In this document: positions 42,805 through 43,050 of the stretch, piece by piece
Position numbering within the stretch: the first letter of the stretch is position 1
Layout of the letters: every line of letters begins with the position of its first letter
DNA from: Clostridium sp.
GTDB taxonomy: Bacteria > Bacillota > Clostridia > Clostridiales > Clostridiaceae
Reading direction: 5' to 3'
Length of the DNA: 43,050 bases
NCBI RefSeq assembly: GCF_021372645.1
Contig: NZ_JAJFUC010000003.1
Coordinates: forward strand, 1-43,050
Program-made: the position numbers and the translations under genes
Notes under the pieces: generated by a model
Told to the model about the DNA's origin: nothing
Database searches by the model: none
What the model saw: only the letters and a program-made list of their open reading frames with translations

Positions 42805-43050
42805 CTATTTAGGTTCCTGCGGATAAAAATACATTTGTCCTTTACCAAATAATATAACTCTGTAATTAGGAAGGACAGGTACTGTAGTGTGTTTTTCTGA
42901 ATTTGGTTGTAGTATTATAGAATGATGTATAGTTTTATTTTCATCCATAATAATCATGTAGATATCATCTGTTGCAGAAACGTTTGAAAATACATAAATA
43001 TCATTTTTTGAAGGAATAAAATCAGATATTGTATAAATACCTTCGGTAAA
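42805..43050 (-). CDS. C-terminal part of an unknown protein (runs off the window)
   Basis: 82 codons without a start, open to the window edge and ending in TAG at 42805-42807. The peptide is mostly beta-type with aromatic and Asp/Ser residues (IYTISDFIPSKNDIYVFSN, TTVPVLPNYRVILFGKGQ, MYFYPQEPK). There is no Cys and no TM segment. Family not recognised. A terminator follows at 42691-42760, supporting a real gene. Confidence 0.6.
   Translation of the reverse strand, partial: FTEGIYTISDFIPSKNDIYVFSNVSATDDIYMIIMDENKTIHHSIILQPNSEKHTTVPVLPNYRVILFGKGQMYFYPQEPK

Noticed and set aside
1-43050. CRISPR array, tRNA or rRNA genes
   Set aside because: No regularly spaced repeats, cloverleaf or rRNA-like GC-rich conserved blocks were seen.

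Overview
The window is low-GC DNA from an anaerobic, spore-forming Firmicute, most likely Clostridium sensu stricto. The basis is very AT-rich coding sequence, AGGAGG-type ribosome binding sites, many TTG/GTG starts, a SleC-type spore cortex-lytic enzyme, an oxygen-sensitive [NiFe] hydrogenase with its maturation operon, and DUF2680, DUF421 and GxGYxYP family proteins. The species cannot be fixed from sequence alone. No rRNA, tRNA or CRISPR array was seen.

Layout. (1) 1-6.1 kb is a metal-homeostasis region. It holds a P-type cation ATPase behind a recognisable NiCo (czcD) riboswitch with an ON-type terminator, a His-rich small protein translationally coupled to a Ser/Thr kinase, and a CDF metal efflux pump. 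(2) 5.9-7.5 kb holds gene fragments: a peptidoglycan-binding domain head-to-head with a 5'-truncated GxGYxYP glycoside-hydrolase-like gene. (3) 7.6-15.6 kb is one minus-strand operon for a cytoplasmic-type [NiFe] hydrogenase: small subunit, large subunit, protease, a HypA-like protein, HypF, HypC, HypD and HypE. It ends at a clear terminator. HypB is not present. (4) 15.6-24.3 kb mixes ferritin-like proteins, a cytochrome-b5-like protein, a NapH-type ferredoxin, and a divergent unit of a Crp/Fnr regulator facing a 40-residue membrane peptide, an ACR3-like permease and a cupin. It also holds SleC and a striking number of decayed paralogues (two DUF421 pseudogenes, a truncated b5 copy, an IS fragment, a 49-bp direct repeat). 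(5) 24.4-30.4 kb has a 3'-truncated APC permease, a second NapH-type polyferredoxin, a SHOCT protein, an OmpR/histidine-kinase pair and a secreted DUF2680 protein. (6) 30.5-39.9 kb is a defence island: a type I restriction-modification operon (hsdM, hsdS, then two inserted genes, then hsdR), with a YgjP-type metallohydrolase beyond a MITE-like element. (7) 40-43 kb has a truncated HNH nuclease, a GntP-family permease, an IS91-like transposase relic and the 3' end of an unknown gene.

How the parts fit. The hydrogenase needs Ni and Fe. The riboswitch-controlled ATPase and the CDF pump would guard against excess of the same class of metals, although a link to the hydrogenase is only inferred from position. 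The polyferredoxins could pass low-potential electrons at the membrane, but no direct partner is visible.

The best candidates for something undescribed are: the AAA ATPase plus small PD-(D/E)xK protein between hsdS and hsdR; a C-terminal module of about 66 residues shared by a b5-domain protein and a ferritin-like protein; and the hydrogenase small subunit, whose proximal-cluster CxxC is CSGN with an extra Cys elsewhere.
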